A DNA stretch of 64,000 bases from Fastidiosipila sp964627125 (GCA_964627125.1 CAZVJQ010000005.1:1-64000); one strand, 5' to 3'. Positions 25,651 to 34,868 are shown, counted from the first letter of the stretch. Numbers and translations: made by a program. Notes: generated by a model not told the origin, from the letters alone.

Positions 25651-26643
25651 ATGCCAGTAATTACAATTAATCAACTGCCTGGATCTTTCGGCGAAGAAAT
25701 ATCCATTAGACTTTCAAAAAAATTAGGCATTCCTCTCATCGAGCGATCAGAATTCCATCAGATGTACTTAAAAGAAATATCAAGCGACTATGACTTAAAA
25801 CTACTAGACGATAGTCCTAAGAACTACTTAAGGCTTGCTAGAAATGGTAAGACTTTTAAAGAAAATATTTTGCAAAATATAATGGAATATACTGACAACC
25901 ATGACGCTGTTTTAGTAGGTACTGTTCCAGGTTTATTTTTATCTAAGCACCCTAATTCTTTGAACATAAGAGTAACCGCACCTGAAAACATCAGGAAGCA
26001 GCGTTTATTAAAGGTCAGAGGTAACACTGAAGATAGTGTGAATCTAGAAATCAAACAGAGTTCTAAGATGTTTAAGCGCTTCGGGAAAATTCTCTTCGAT
26101 GAAGAATCTAAGGACCCATTCATGTACCATGCAACAATCAATACAGGTAAAGTTAGTGTCGATGGTGCAGTCCTCATGATTTCTGAATTATATAGAGACC
26201 AAATGGCTAAAGAAATTCTCTTTAATTCTACAGCTGAAGACGAGAAGATTAGACATCGTCAAGAATCTAGTACAGAAATGAAAAATGAATCTGAGATATC
26301 ATTCGCTAAAGTTCTGGATATGTACAATATCCAGTGGGTATATGAACCTAAAACTTTTGAACTAGAAAGAGATGAGAATGGTAATATCACATCTGCCTTC
26401 TCTCCAGATTTCTACTTACCTACTTATGACTTATATCTGGAACTAACAATTATGAATCCTAAATATGCAGGTGAAAAGAAGCAAAAGGTTAGACAGATAG
26501 AAAAATTATATCCAGGAATAAATATTAAGCTAGTGCAGAGGAAAGACTTTGACCACTTCATTAGAAGCTTAAATAGAGCTAATACAGTGCTAACAACAGC
26601 TAACGGAAGGAGTTCTAAAGATGAACAAAAGAGTTCCAAATAA
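25651..26643 (+). CDS. Cytidylate-kinase-like / PD-(D/E)XK nuclease-like fusion protein
   Basis: A 330-residue two-domain protein. Residues 1-185 resemble the cytidylate-kinase-like family: ITINQLPGSFGEEISIRLSKKLGIPLIERS at the start, then LVGTVPG and a lid-like NIRVTAPENIRKQRLLKVRG. The P-loop lacks the usual GSGGREIG glycines and so may be weak or inactive. Residues about 212-305 look like a PD-(D/E)XK nuclease: SFAKVLDMYNIQWVYEPKTF, then SPDFYLP (Asp253), YLELT (Glu264) and a Lys-rich helix EKKQKVRQIEKLYPG. A GGAGG site supports the ATG. Its end overlaps the next gene by 23 bases, so the two are translationally linked. Function unknown. Confidence 0.7.
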   Translation: MPVITINQLPGSFGEEISIRLSKKLGIPLIERSEFHQMYLKEISSDYDLKLLDDSPKNYLRLARNGKTFKENILQNIMEYTDNHDAVLVGTVPGLFLSKHPNSLNIRVTAPENIRKQRLLKVRGNTEDSVNLEIKQSSKMFKRFGKILFDEESKDPFMYHATINTGKVSVDGAVLMISELYRDQMAKEILFNSTAEDEKIRHRQESSTEMKNESEISFAKVLDMYNIQWVYEPKTFELERDENGNITSAFSPDFYLPTYDLYLELTIMNPKYAGEKKQKVRQIEKLYPGINIKLVQRKDFDHFIRSLNRANTVLTTANGRSSKDEQKSSK

Positions 26644-27172
26644 AGATGAATACAAAGAGCAGATAAGATTCTCTAGAGAAGATATTGCGAGCGCAATTAA
26701 AGTTCTTGGGGCAAAAATTACTGAGGACTATCCAAACGGAGTCTACTTGCTGATTAATCAGAAAGCTTCCATGGTTTTTGTATCAGATTTAATAAGAGCA
26801 ATAGATGCTGAAGTAGATTTTGAATTCTTAAAAATCGGTTCCATTCAAGCACAAGAGGATGCGTCTCCACTATTGTATTTGAATGAGAGTGAAGATATTA
26901 TTCTAAAAGGCAAGGATGTAATCATCTGCACAGATATTATTAGAACAGGATTTACCTTGCACTTTTTACTAAATAATCTTGCTGCTAAGAACCCTATGAG
27001 CCTTAGTGTATGCACACTATTGCACAATCCTGAACAACAACTTATTCCACTAGATGATCTTGAATATGTAGGTTACGAGACAAACTATGACTCACTCTGT
27101 GGATACGGTATGCCATACCAAGGTAAAGGAAGACAGTTCCCAGATATTGTGCAGCTAATAACTGAGGAGTAA
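26621..27172 (+). CDS. Hypoxanthine phosphoribosyltransferase-like protein
   Basis: A 183-residue type I phosphoribosyltransferase fold. The PRPP-binding strand and loop are DVIICTDIIRTGFTLHFLL (about residues 99-117), in the place of VLIVEDIIDTGLTL of HPRT. Here the first acidic residue is Thr104 and the Asp that serves as the catalytic base in HPRT (Asp137 in human) is Arg108. It may therefore be inactive in purine salvage or use another base. The C-terminal YVGYETNYDSLCGYGMPYQGKGRQFPDI resembles the HPRT hood (FVVGYGLDY...RNLPYI). GGAAGGAG 8 bases upstream supports the ATG inside the previous gene. Confidence 0.75.
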   Translation: MNKRVPNKDEYKEQIRFSREDIASAIKVLGAKITEDYPNGVYLLINQKASMVFVSDLIRAIDAEVDFEFLKIGSIQAQEDASPLLYLNESEDIILKGKDVIICTDIIRTGFTLHFLLNNLAAKNPMSLSVCTLLHNPEQQLIPLDDLEYVGYETNYDSLCGYGMPYQGKGRQFPDIVQLITEE

Positions 27173-27210
27173 GACTTACGAATCCTGCAACTAAAATTGA
27201 GCAACAAAAA

Positions 27211-27234
27211 AGAGCTAGAAATCTAGCTCTTTTT
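27211..27234 (+). terminator. Terminator of the nuclease-PRTase pair
   Basis: A stem of AGAGCTAG with CTAGCTCT around a 4-base loop, followed by TTTT. It closes the two-gene plus-strand unit. Confidence 0.85.
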
Positions 27235-27254
27235 CATTGAAAGGAAAATCGTAT

Positions 27255-27909
27255 AAAAAACACTCCAGCGAACCCTTAAATTTTACCTCTCTATAAGTGT
27301 TTCTTTAAATTACATTTATTCATTCTTCTAAGTAGTTTCTTCTATATACAATAAGTACTAATTTTTAATAATAATAATAACTTGTACATTCAATCATATG
27401 TTTCTTACAGTAACCGTTTTAAGGAGTTGTAATCAATTTAGATTTTGTTACTTTGTATTTATTGGATTTATCAAATGATTGTTTTTTAGTTTCTATCATC
27501 CACAGTAAACTAATCTAACTATTGATTAACCAATGTACTATTGTATTTTTACTTTCTATGAATATCTAAATCTTTTATCTTTTACTACATCCAATTTTAT
27601 ATGGAATATATGTAATTGATGGGTTCAGACTTTAATTTCATTTCTTGTATGGATTTTCAAATCTTTATTTAATATCTTTTAAGTATTCTCTATAACACTT
27701 CTTCAGATTATCAAACTATTGATCATCCATTCTACTATCTAGCCGAACGTTAACCTACTTATCTACTAGCTTATTTAGTATCTCATCTCGCTTATACTTA
27801 TTTTGCTATTTTAGCTGCTAGTGATTATTCAGTTAATTGTCTTACCGTAATATCCACCTACGGCGTCTCACTTGTTAGAGATTTACCTTTTTGGTATTCC
27901 CTGGAGCTT
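27255..27909 (-). ncRNA. Candidate large structured non-coding RNA (about 650 nt)
   Basis: This stretch has stop codons in all frames and no gene, yet it has a perfect consensus promoter on the minus strand (27916-27944), a predicted start near 27909 and a six-U run at 27260-27255. The two ends pair: CTCCAG at 27906-27901 with CTGGAG at 27268-27263, then TCTCTA (27881-27876) and AAGTG (27873-27869) with CACTT and TAGAGA in 27299-27288. A local hairpin CCGTA/TACGG lies at 27863-27845. Ends that close on each other and a length of 600-700 nt are marks of giant RNAs such as ROOL, GOLLD and OLE. ROOL is the best known match by size and host, but I cannot confirm it by eye. Confidence 0.7.
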
Positions 27910-27915
27910 GATTTA

Positions 27916-27944
27916 ATTATAGGGTCATCTAGTTATAATGTCAA
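27916..27944 (-). promoter_or_regulatory. Perfect consensus promoter of the candidate ncRNA
   Basis: On the minus strand TTGACA (27944-27939) and TATAAT (27921-27916) match both consensus hexamers exactly, with the ideal 17-base spacer. Nothing but non-coding sequence follows for 650 bases, so this is a strong promoter for an RNA gene. Confidence 0.85.
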
Positions 27945-28098
27945 GGCCTTGTTGTAAAAATAGAACAGTTCTGTACACCCTGCACAAATAAATTAGCTCT
28001 CTATTGTCAAAACAACCAAACACTTAGTCACGTTTGCATAAAAGTATTTTCATATAACCCTAAGTATAAAACCTAAGAAACACTGTTAAAAGCTAGAA

Positions 28099-28998
28099 CT
28101 AGAGCGCCTCTAACTCATCTTCATCCAAATAATATTGAATTAATGCTTGAGTTCCCTCATCTTCATGCCCTGCTGCAGCAAATTCCTCATAAATCCCTAA
28201 AACAGTCTTAAGTATTTCTAGTTCTTCCCCACGATTTAGCATTTCTTCATTTGCAATCTTCATATCTTTAATAAAATGTTTGATGAAAAATCCTGGTGCG
28301 TAGTCTTTGGCCAAAGCCTTCGGCCCATTATTAATCAACTGCCAACTACTTGCCGCTCCTCCGCTCAATACATCCAATACCTTATTCGGATCCAAACCTG
28401 TTTTTACTGCATAAGTTAAAGTCTCCATCACTGAAGCAACTGCACCAGTAATTGCAATTTGGTTAGCTGCCTTAGTGTGCTGTCCACTACCTGCTGGTCC
28501 CATGTAGTTAATTGAGCTACCCATTAATTTAAATAAATCTAATGTTTCATTGAATGTTTCGTCAGAACCACCAACCATAATACTTAAGCTTCCTGCTGCT
28601 GCACCACTATCGCCTCCTGATACAGGAGCATCCAATATCTCAATACCACGCTCTTGACCAAGCTTAAATAATTTTTCTGCAAGTCCAGGAGAAGATGTTG
28701 TCATATCCACTACAATAGATCCTGATTTTGCATGATTTAAGATTCCGTCATCACCTGCAATGACTTCCTCCACATCCTTTGGATAACCAACTATTGTGAA
28801 AATAAAATCTGCATCTGCTACTGCTCCAGCAATATTATCGAACACTTCTACCTTTACATCGCTACCCATATTCTGGGCTGCTGCTTCTGCTTTAGATTTT
28901 GTGCGATTGAATAATCTAATCTCGTGGCCAGCTTCACCCAAATGTTTAACCATTGCTGTGCCCATAACGCCTGTACCTATCCAAGTAATTTTACTCAT
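28099..28998 (-). CDS. NAD(P)-dependent beta-hydroxyacid dehydrogenase (3-hydroxyisobutyrate/tartronate semialdehyde type)
   Basis: A 299-residue cytoplasmic oxidoreductase of the beta-hydroxyacid dehydrogenase family. The Rossmann motif is WIGTGVMGTAM (about residues 5-15). The substrate-binding DAPVSGGDSGAAAGSLSIMVGG and the catalytic segment GSGQHTKAANQ, with the key Lys, are present. It would reduce or oxidise a short 3-hydroxy acid such as tartronate semialdehyde/glycerate or 3-hydroxyisobutyrate. A GGAGG site supports the ATG. No pathway partner is adjacent, so the substrate is open. Confidence 0.88.
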   Translation of the reverse strand: MSKITWIGTGVMGTAMVKHLGEAGHEIRLFNRTKSKAEAAAQNMGSDVKVEVFDNIAGAVADADFIFTIVGYPKDVEEVIAGDDGILNHAKSGSIVVDMTTSSPGLAEKLFKLGQERGIEILDAPVSGGDSGAAAGSLSIMVGGSDETFNETLDLFKLMGSSINYMGPAGSGQHTKAANQIAITGAVASVMETLTYAVKTGLDPNKVLDVLSGGAASSWQLINNGPKALAKDYAPGFFIKHFIKDMKIANEEMLNRGEELEILKTVLGIYEEFAAAGHEDEGTQALIQYYLDEDELEAL

Positions 28999-29151
28999 AG
29001 TTATATACCTCCAAAAGCTTTTACTAACATTTTAGAGCATAATAGTGTATTAATCGAAAATTTTTGAAAAAAGTGTATTATAGAATTAAGCGGGCACGAA
29101 TGTCCCTTTTGAATTTATTCTAATAATAATATCAAATTAGGAGCAGAATAT

Positions 29152-29201
29152 CCGATACTTTAGATACTGAAGAAAAAACACTTCGTGGTATCTTTGTTCG
29201 G
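29152..29201 (+). promoter_or_regulatory. Structured leader of the GMP reductase gene
   Basis: Three nested helices can form 40 bases before the start codon: CCGA/TCGG (outer), AGATAC/GTATCT (middle) and GAAG/CTTC (inner). There is no U run. It does not match the purine riboswitch core. It may be a leader hairpin that affects expression of the downstream gene. Confidence 0.4.
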
Positions 29202-29240
29202 TATTATTTATAGCTCAAGAAGCTAACTAAGGAGAGTAAA

Positions 29241-30191
29241 ATGGAAGTATTTGATTATGATGAATTAATGCTAATTCCAAGAAAATCTATTGTTGAGAGT
29301 CGTAGACAGTGCGATACCTCAGTAGTATTTGGTGGACGTAGATTTGATCTACCTGTAGTTCCAGCAAACATGGAAACAATCATGAATGAAGAATTGGCTG
29401 AGAAATTTGCTAAAGCTAATTACTTTTACATAATGCACAGATTCCAACCAGAAAATAGAATTCCTTTCATTCGTAGAATGCAAGAACAAGGTTTATATGC
29501 CTCAATCAGTGTAGGTATTAAGCCTGAAGAATATGAATTCGTAGACCAACTAATTGAATTAGGTCTAGTACCAGAGTACATCACAATTGACGTAGCTCAC
29601 GGTCACTCAGACTACGTAATGAATATGGTTAGATATATTAAAGAAAGAATCCCAGAATCATTCTTAATCGCAGGTAACGTTGCAACTCCTGAAGGAGTAA
29701 GAGATTTAGAAGAAGCTGGTGCTGACGCAACTAAAGTTGGTGTTGGTCCAGGTAAAGTATGTATCACTAAACTAAAAACTGGTTTTGGTACAGGTGGTTG
29801 GCAATTATCTGCAGTTCAATGGTGTGCCCAAACAGCTACTAAACCAATTATCGCAGATGGTGGTTTAAGACATCATGCAGACATCGCTAAATCAATCCGT
29901 ATGGGTGCAACAATGGCTATGGTAGGTTCATTGTTCTCAGGACATATCGATTCTCCTGGTCAAACAGTTGAAATTGATGGTGTAACATTTAAAGAGTATT
30001 ACGGTTCGGCGTCAGAATATCAAAAAGGTGAATACAAAAACGTTGAAGGTAAGAAAGAATTAGTTGAATTGAAGGGTCACTTAAAAGATACTTTAATTGA
30101 AATGAAACAAGACTTACAATCATCAATCTCATATGCAGGTGGTAACAACCTCGATGCATTAAAAGATGTAGACTATGTAATTGTAAAATAA
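29241..30191 (+). CDS. guaC: GMP reductase
   Basis: A 316-residue TIM-barrel enzyme that converts GMP to IMP with NADPH, in purine interconversion. The active-site loop GVGPGKVCITKLKTGFGTGGWQLSA contains the catalytic Cys. This KVCIT...GFGTGGWQ form is typical of the Bacillota GuaC group rather than IMP dehydrogenase, and no CBS domains are present. Other family marks are MRYIKER..., IAGNVATPEG and IIADGGLRHHADIAKSIRMGA. Length is normal. AAGGAG lies just before the ATG. It has a structured leader and its own terminator. Confidence 0.9.
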   Translation: MEVFDYDELMLIPRKSIVESRRQCDTSVVFGGRRFDLPVVPANMETIMNEELAEKFAKANYFYIMHRFQPENRIPFIRRMQEQGLYASISVGIKPEEYEFVDQLIELGLVPEYITIDVAHGHSDYVMNMVRYIKERIPESFLIAGNVATPEGVRDLEEAGADATKVGVGPGKVCITKLKTGFGTGGWQLSAVQWCAQTATKPIIADGGLRHHADIAKSIRMGATMAMVGSLFSGHIDSPGQTVEIDGVTFKEYYGSASEYQKGEYKNVEGKKELVELKGHLKDTLIEMKQDLQSSISYAGGNNLDALKDVDYVIVK

Positions 30192-30215
30192 TTTATTAAT
30201 ACATTTTATTGCTTA

Positions 30216-30246
30216 AACTCTCAGTTAATCGCTGGGAGTTTTTTGT
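30216..30246 (+). terminator. Terminator of guaC
   Basis: A 9-base-pair stem (AACTCTCAG at 30216-30224 with CTGGGAGTT at 30232-30240, one G-U pair), followed by TTTTG. Confidence 0.85.
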
Positions 30247-30282
30247 TTGCTTTGGCAAAAGCAGAGCCACTATCCCCCAAAG

Positions 30283-30310
30283 AAAAAAGCTAGTCCAATT
30301 AAGAACTAGC
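30283..30310 (-). terminator. Terminator of the acidic protein gene
   Basis: A 6-base-pair stem (GCTAGT at 30289-30294 with ACTAGC at 30305-30310), followed by six T residues on the minus strand. Confidence 0.75.
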
Positions 30311-30337
30311 CATTTTAAGTCAAATTATTAAAGATGA

Positions 30338-30949
30338 TTAATAATCATATTCATCAAAATCGCCCTCTGAGTAATCTTCAAACTCTGAGAATTCATCGTA
30401 ATCTTCCTCATCGCTCTCTTCATCTATGATATAGAAGAAATCTTCCAGGAAGTCGTGCGCATCTTCATCATCCATGCCTTCAGGATAATCAACCTCTTCG
30501 ACACATTCATCATTCTCGAAAATTTCCATATAATCTTCGCCATTGAAAACTACATACTCGTCTTCTTCATTTGTGCCATTTACATGTCCCATGAAGTCTC
30601 TGAAAATTGTTTCAATAGTTTGCTCTGCATTAAGTTGCTTATTGTGTTTTTTCTTCGCTTCTTCAGACAATACATAAACACCTGTAGTAACGTCATTATC
30701 TGACCATTTTAAAAATATTGCGAAGTCATCATCCAGATTATAGATAGATGCATCAAATGGAGAATTAGCAGGTTCAGTCTTCATAGATAAACCAAATGGA
30801 GCTAGAAGCTGCACTAGTGCGAACTCTGCATCCATTCTAAATAAATTTGCTTCTTCAGTTTTAAATGACTTATTCATACTATCTCTGATTACATCATTTG
30901 CAAATCCATTAAACATCATCCATTTCTTTAAACTTTTTAAATCTTTCAT
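30338..30949 (-). CDS. Hypothetical protein with highly acidic C-terminus
   Basis: A 203-residue soluble protein of unknown family. The first 125 residues look like an ordinary globular domain (MDAEFALVQLLAPFGLSMKTEPANSPFDASIYNLDDDFAIFLKWSDND). The last 75 are dominated by Asp and Glu, with Tyr and Phe between them (DEESDEEDYDEFSEFEDYSEGDFDEYDY), an arrangement that suggests a flexible charged tail. No signal peptide or membrane segment. It is a single-gene unit with its own terminator. Confidence 0.7.
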   Translation of the reverse strand: MKDLKSLKKWMMFNGFANDVIRDSMNKSFKTEEANLFRMDAEFALVQLLAPFGLSMKTEPANSPFDASIYNLDDDFAIFLKWSDNDVTTGVYVLSEEAKKKHNKQLNAEQTIETIFRDFMGHVNGTNEEDEYVVFNGEDYMEIFENDECVEEVDYPEGMDDEDAHDFLEDFFYIIDEESDEEDYDEFSEFEDYSEGDFDEYDY

Positions 30950-31097
30950 ACATATCCACCTAGTTCAATTTTCCTGTTGCTAAATCTTTTATCCATTATA
31001 AGCAGAATTTACTTTAATTCATAGTATTTAAAACAATTTTAACAAGCATGAGATTTATTTAACTTGAGCTTAACAAACTCATATGAGTAAGATCAAA

Positions 31098-32246
31098 TTA
31101 TTCAGTAACAGTCCCAGTATTCCAGAATTTTCGGATAAATAAATCTGTCATATCTTCAAAACTTTCATAGGAAATAGATGCCATAGAAGCTTCCTCATAG
31201 TCTACCTGCTCACCATCTTTAAGATAGTAAAACTCATTCCCAATATAATCGAATGTTTCAAATTCTGTGTCTTTTCTAAAATCAAGTGAAAAATGATACT
31301 CGCTCTCATCTGCTCCAGTAAAAGTGAAGTCTGTAGAATCGCCTGTTAATGTTTCATAATCCAATCTATCTATGGTTTCATACAAGGTTCCAATACTTAT
31401 AGAACTCTTGCTTAAGCCATCATCTGCTAAATCTTCCCAGTAAATCTCTTCGACTTCTTCAATATATCTAATTACTCTGAATTCATAGTTATTAATTGTG
31501 CTATCTGAATGCAAGCTAGCATACTCTTCTTCTGAATATTCGTCTAGCATTAATTGATTAGTAAAATTAAATCTAATTCTATGGTCATTTATAGATCTAA
31601 TTATTTCAGTTGCTGTAGTATCTTCGGTTTGGAATAGTCCTGAGAAATAAGCGAAATTCTCAATTCCTTCTACTATTGAGAAAATTTCTAAGTTTAGCGT
31701 CAGATTTTCTATTTCAGAACGAGAGTCTTCAATATCTGTCACTGCAGTTTCAACTACAGTAGCAATATCTTCCCTTGATTCAACAAATTTTCTTACCGTA
31801 GGAATTTCATAAGGATTATCTTCTTCGATAATCAAACCTTCTAAATCTAAACTTGCTGCAAATACTGCATTTACATTATTTAAGAAATTAACTGTGTATG
31901 CATCCTTGTTTGTTAATTCAGAAAAATATCCATAGACTTCAACTTCTCCAAATTCAGAGTCATAAGTCCAAAGAATTTCTGGAGAATAAATTTCCACAAC
32001 AGAATCATCTTCTCTTAAGTCTCTAGTTTCTTTATGAGTAAATTCATGTGCTGGAAAAAGTTCTGCTAAATATCTGTCAGCATCCTCTTCTTGAGGTAAT
32101 CTTTCCAATTCCACATAGTTGTATGTACTGTCTTCAGGGAAAGACAGTTCACTAGCTGGTATATCTTCTGTATTTTGACCGCATGCAGCTAGAGTTAGAG
32201 TCAAGGCTAAGAGCATGGACATTAAGTTTAATTTTTTATTTTTCAA
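31098..32246 (-). CDS. Hypothetical lipoprotein
   Basis: A 382-residue surface lipoprotein. The signal peptide ends in lipobox LTLAAC (Cys22). The mature part is acidic and mainly beta-like with no motif I recognise. The start is a TTG at 32246 with GGGAG about 8 bases upstream. It is divergent from the ABC exporter at 32430, with which it may share a promoter region. Confidence 0.75.
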   Translation of the reverse strand: MKNKKLNLMSMLLALTLTLAACGQNTEDIPASELSFPEDSTYNYVELERLPQEEDADRYLAELFPAHEFTHKETRDLREDDSVVEIYSPEILWTYDSEFGEVEVYGYFSELTNKDAYTVNFLNNVNAVFAASLDLEGLIIEEDNPYEIPTVRKFVESREDIATVVETAVTDIEDSRSEIENLTLNLEIFSIVEGIENFAYFSGLFQTEDTTATEIIRSINDHRIRFNFTNQLMLDEYSEEEYASLHSDSTINNYEFRVIRYIEEVEEIYWEDLADDGLSKSSISIGTLYETIDRLDYETLTGDSTDFTFTGADESEYHFSLDFRKDTEFETFDYIGNEFYYLKDGEQVDYEEASMASISYESFEDMTDLFIRKFWNTGTVTE

Positions 32247-32429
32247 TTAGATTCTCCCGAAAATTGCTTTCCATATATTTTATATGCAAATATAGGAAAT
32301 TATTGTAAATGTTTGAGTTAAACAGTCATCAAATCTTTTGCAATAAATTTATTTTAACCCAATAGCACTTATTGTATACTGTCTAAAGACTTTATGACAT
32401 TTCCACTTTAACTAATAGGAGCATACTTA

Positions 32430-33230
32430 ATGATAGAATTCAGAAATTTAAATAAGAATTATGGACAAGTACAAGCGCTTAAGGACGTCACTTTTAACAT
32501 AAATGATGGCGAAGTATTCGGCCTAATAGGTCACAATGGAGCAGGTAAATCTACTCTAATAAAAATTCTCGTATCAATTATCGAACAAACCTCAGGTGAA
32601 GTTTATGTAGATGGAAAATCACTTAACGAAAGTCGCATGGAGATTAAACCAAATATTTCTTATGTTCCTGATGCTCCAGATGTCTTCCCACAATTAACCA
32701 CCGCTGAATATTGGGACTTAGTTAGATTAGCTTACAATATAGATAAAGATACAGCAAAGAGTAGATTAGATTACTATGCAGACCTATTTGATATGACTGG
32801 CCATCTAAACCAAACACTTTCATCATTTTCACATGGTATGAAGCAAAAAACTATCTTGATTGCAAACCTAATGGTAAGCCCTAAAATCTGGGTCTTAGAT
32901 GAACCGATGACAGGTCTAGATCCTCAAGCAATGTATGACTTAAAACAAATCATGATGGAGCATACAAGAGCTGGAAACATAGTGCTCTTCTCATCACATG
33001 ACCTAGGTATGGCTGAGAGTCTTTGCGATAGAATTGTGATTTTGAAGAAGGGTGAGGTCAGTTACCTTGGTACAGTTGAAGAATTAAGAAGATGGAATGA
33101 TGACTTAAGCTTCGAAGAAATTTACTTAAGAATGGCAGGTCGTAGATCTGAAGCTCAAGACAATCAGAATAACTACAACGGAAATAACGCTAATGGCTCT
33201 GGCTTTAAGCAAAATAGTGATAGAAACTAG
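32430..33230 (+). CDS. ABC transporter ATP-binding protein
   Basis: A 266-residue ATPase of an ABC-2 type exporter. Walker A is GHNGAGKST (about residues 35-43), the signature is FSHGMKQKT, Walker B is IWVLDEPMTGLD and the H-loop is FSSHD. The C-terminal 30 residues are Asn/Gly-rich and probably disordered. It is followed 6 bases later by its membrane partner. Cargo unknown. Confidence 0.9.
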   Translation: MIEFRNLNKNYGQVQALKDVTFNINDGEVFGLIGHNGAGKSTLIKILVSIIEQTSGEVYVDGKSLNESRMEIKPNISYVPDAPDVFPQLTTAEYWDLVRLAYNIDKDTAKSRLDYYADLFDMTGHLNQTLSSFSHGMKQKTILIANLMVSPKIWVLDEPMTGLDPQAMYDLKQIMMEHTRAGNIVLFSSHDLGMAESLCDRIVILKKGEVSYLGTVEELRRWNDDLSFEEIYLRMAGRRSEAQDNQNNYNGNNANGSGFKQNSDRN

Positions 33231-33236
33231 GGTGGC

Positions 33237-34868
33237 ATGATGCAAAAATTATTTAGTTTAGTTAAACATGATTTGATCAAAGCAAACTCCCAAAATATCA
33301 GCACCAGGCGTCAAAATTTGGCTAAGGGACAGCAAGATAAAGCAGTTTCAATTATGCCAACTATTTTCCTAACTTCTGGTATCGTGATGTTTGCTATGTT
33401 TCTGGTATTTGGAGTATTTATGTTCCAAACACCAATGTATGGTTTCCCTACAAACTTCAGCATGGTTTTATCACTTAGTGCAATTATGATTGTTTCAATT
33501 GCTATGCAGCAAATTTATGCATTATTTTATGAAACAAACGATAGTGCATTCTTACTCTCAATGCCTTATACAAAAGGAGAAATTGCCTGGTCTAAAACCA
33601 TAAGTTTCGTTATAGGTTTATTACCTTACTTAATCCCAATCATCGTTGTTATGGTAATTGCAGGGCTTCAATCACCTGTGAGTAATATGCTGACTGTGCC
33701 AGTAGCAATTCTAGCATCGGTCACCTTCGTCATGGATATATTCTTCATTGCAATTTTATTCAGCCATTTTATTACAACAGTGTTTGGTAAGTATGTAAAA
33801 CCTAAGGTTTTGTTTGGGATTATTTATGCAGTTACCTTCATATTAATGATGGGATTTTATTTATATAACTCATTTAAATCAGGACAGATGACTGAGCAAA
33901 TGACAAATCTTGACCCAAATGCAGATTATACTGCGATGCTTAGAGTTGATTTCCCAGAAATTTTTACTGGTCTATACAATATAATTACCAATCCTTTGAG
34001 CATTAATTCCTGGATTAGTTTTCTCCCATTCGCTCTTGTTCTAATTATTGGTTTTATCGTTTATATTAAGTGGTTTATACCTAACTCATTCAAAGAAAAT
34101 ACATTCGAAACAAATCCTAATGCAAATGTTCGCAGCAAGACTTATGGTTCATTAAACAAAATTTTAACTAAGTACAATAGAACATTAATTTCAGACCCAA
34201 TAATTTTCATGAACACAGCTATGAGTTCTGTATTCATGCCATTAATTATGGGAATGTCAGTAATTCCTATTAGATCAGAAGTACCTAATATAGATCTACA
34301 TATTTCAATGATTGGTATGTTTATAGCGATAGGTGGGGCATTTGCCTTCGGTATGAATATAGCTTCACTACCATCATTTATTGTTTCTCTGGATAAAGAT
34401 AATTTTAATTATGCTAAAGCACTCCCCTTCACTTTCAAGAGCTACCTGAAAAACAAACTTAATTTTTCAAGGATAATTGCTGTTTATATTCCAGCATTAA
34501 TTATTGCAATAATACTATTCTTTATGAATTTTGGAATAGTTTATATCCTGGCTGCAATGGCAGGTTATATTCCCATTGCGCTTATTGTTTCTGAGAAAGA
34601 TTTGGTCTGGGATTATAATCACTTGGATTTAAATTGGACAAGTATCAATGATCTTATCCGTAGAGAAAATCAATTTATTTTAGTCCTAAAGGTCTTCGGT
34701 AAAATGATTCTTATGGTTCTTATCGGAGTGGCAATTGCGCTGGTGTTTACTTTTGCCAATAACACAGTGAGATGGATTTTAACTGCAATTATTATACTAA
34801 TTATGATTGGAATACACTTCTTCTTCCGTGCCTACTATGATAGAAAACTCTGGAATAAATTAGATTAA
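33237..34868 (+). CDS. ABC exporter permease
   Basis: A 543-residue membrane protein with about twelve hydrophobic helices grouped in two sets, a short charged N-terminus and a loop of about 60 residues in the middle (about 215-260 and 285-320). No EAA loop is present, so it is an exporter-type subunit. Large two-set permeases paired with a single ATPase are common in Bacillota and act on lipids, peptides or drugs. An RBS-like GGGTGG precedes the ATG. Confidence 0.8.
   Translation: MMQKLFSLVKHDLIKANSQNISTRRQNLAKGQQDKAVSIMPTIFLTSGIVMFAMFLVFGVFMFQTPMYGFPTNFSMVLSLSAIMIVSIAMQQIYALFYETNDSAFLLSMPYTKGEIAWSKTISFVIGLLPYLIPIIVVMVIAGLQSPVSNMLTVPVAILASVTFVMDIFFIAILFSHFITTVFGKYVKPKVLFGIIYAVTFILMMGFYLYNSFKSGQMTEQMTNLDPNADYTAMLRVDFPEIFTGLYNIITNPLSINSWISFLPFALVLIIGFIVYIKWFIPNSFKENTFETNPNANVRSKTYGSLNKILTKYNRTLISDPIIFMNTAMSSVFMPLIMGMSVIPIRSEVPNIDLHISMIGMFIAIGGAFAFGMNIASLPSFIVSLDKDNFNYAKALPFTFKSYLKNKLNFSRIIAVYIPALIIAIILFFMNFGIVYILAAMAGYIPIALIVSEKDLVWDYNHLDLNWTSINDLIRRENQFILVLKVFGKMILMVLIGVAIALVFTFANNTVRWILTAIIILIMIGIHFFFRAYYDRKLWNKLD

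Noticed and set aside
27241..27960. Decayed protein gene in the gap after the PRTase
   Set aside because: No stretch of either strand keeps a frame or recognisable protein motif, while a strong promoter and pairing ends favour an RNA gene.
29100..29240. Purine riboswitch before guaC
   Set aside because: The conserved core of the purine aptamer (three-way junction with the two kissing loops) could not be found; only a simple extended hairpin is present.
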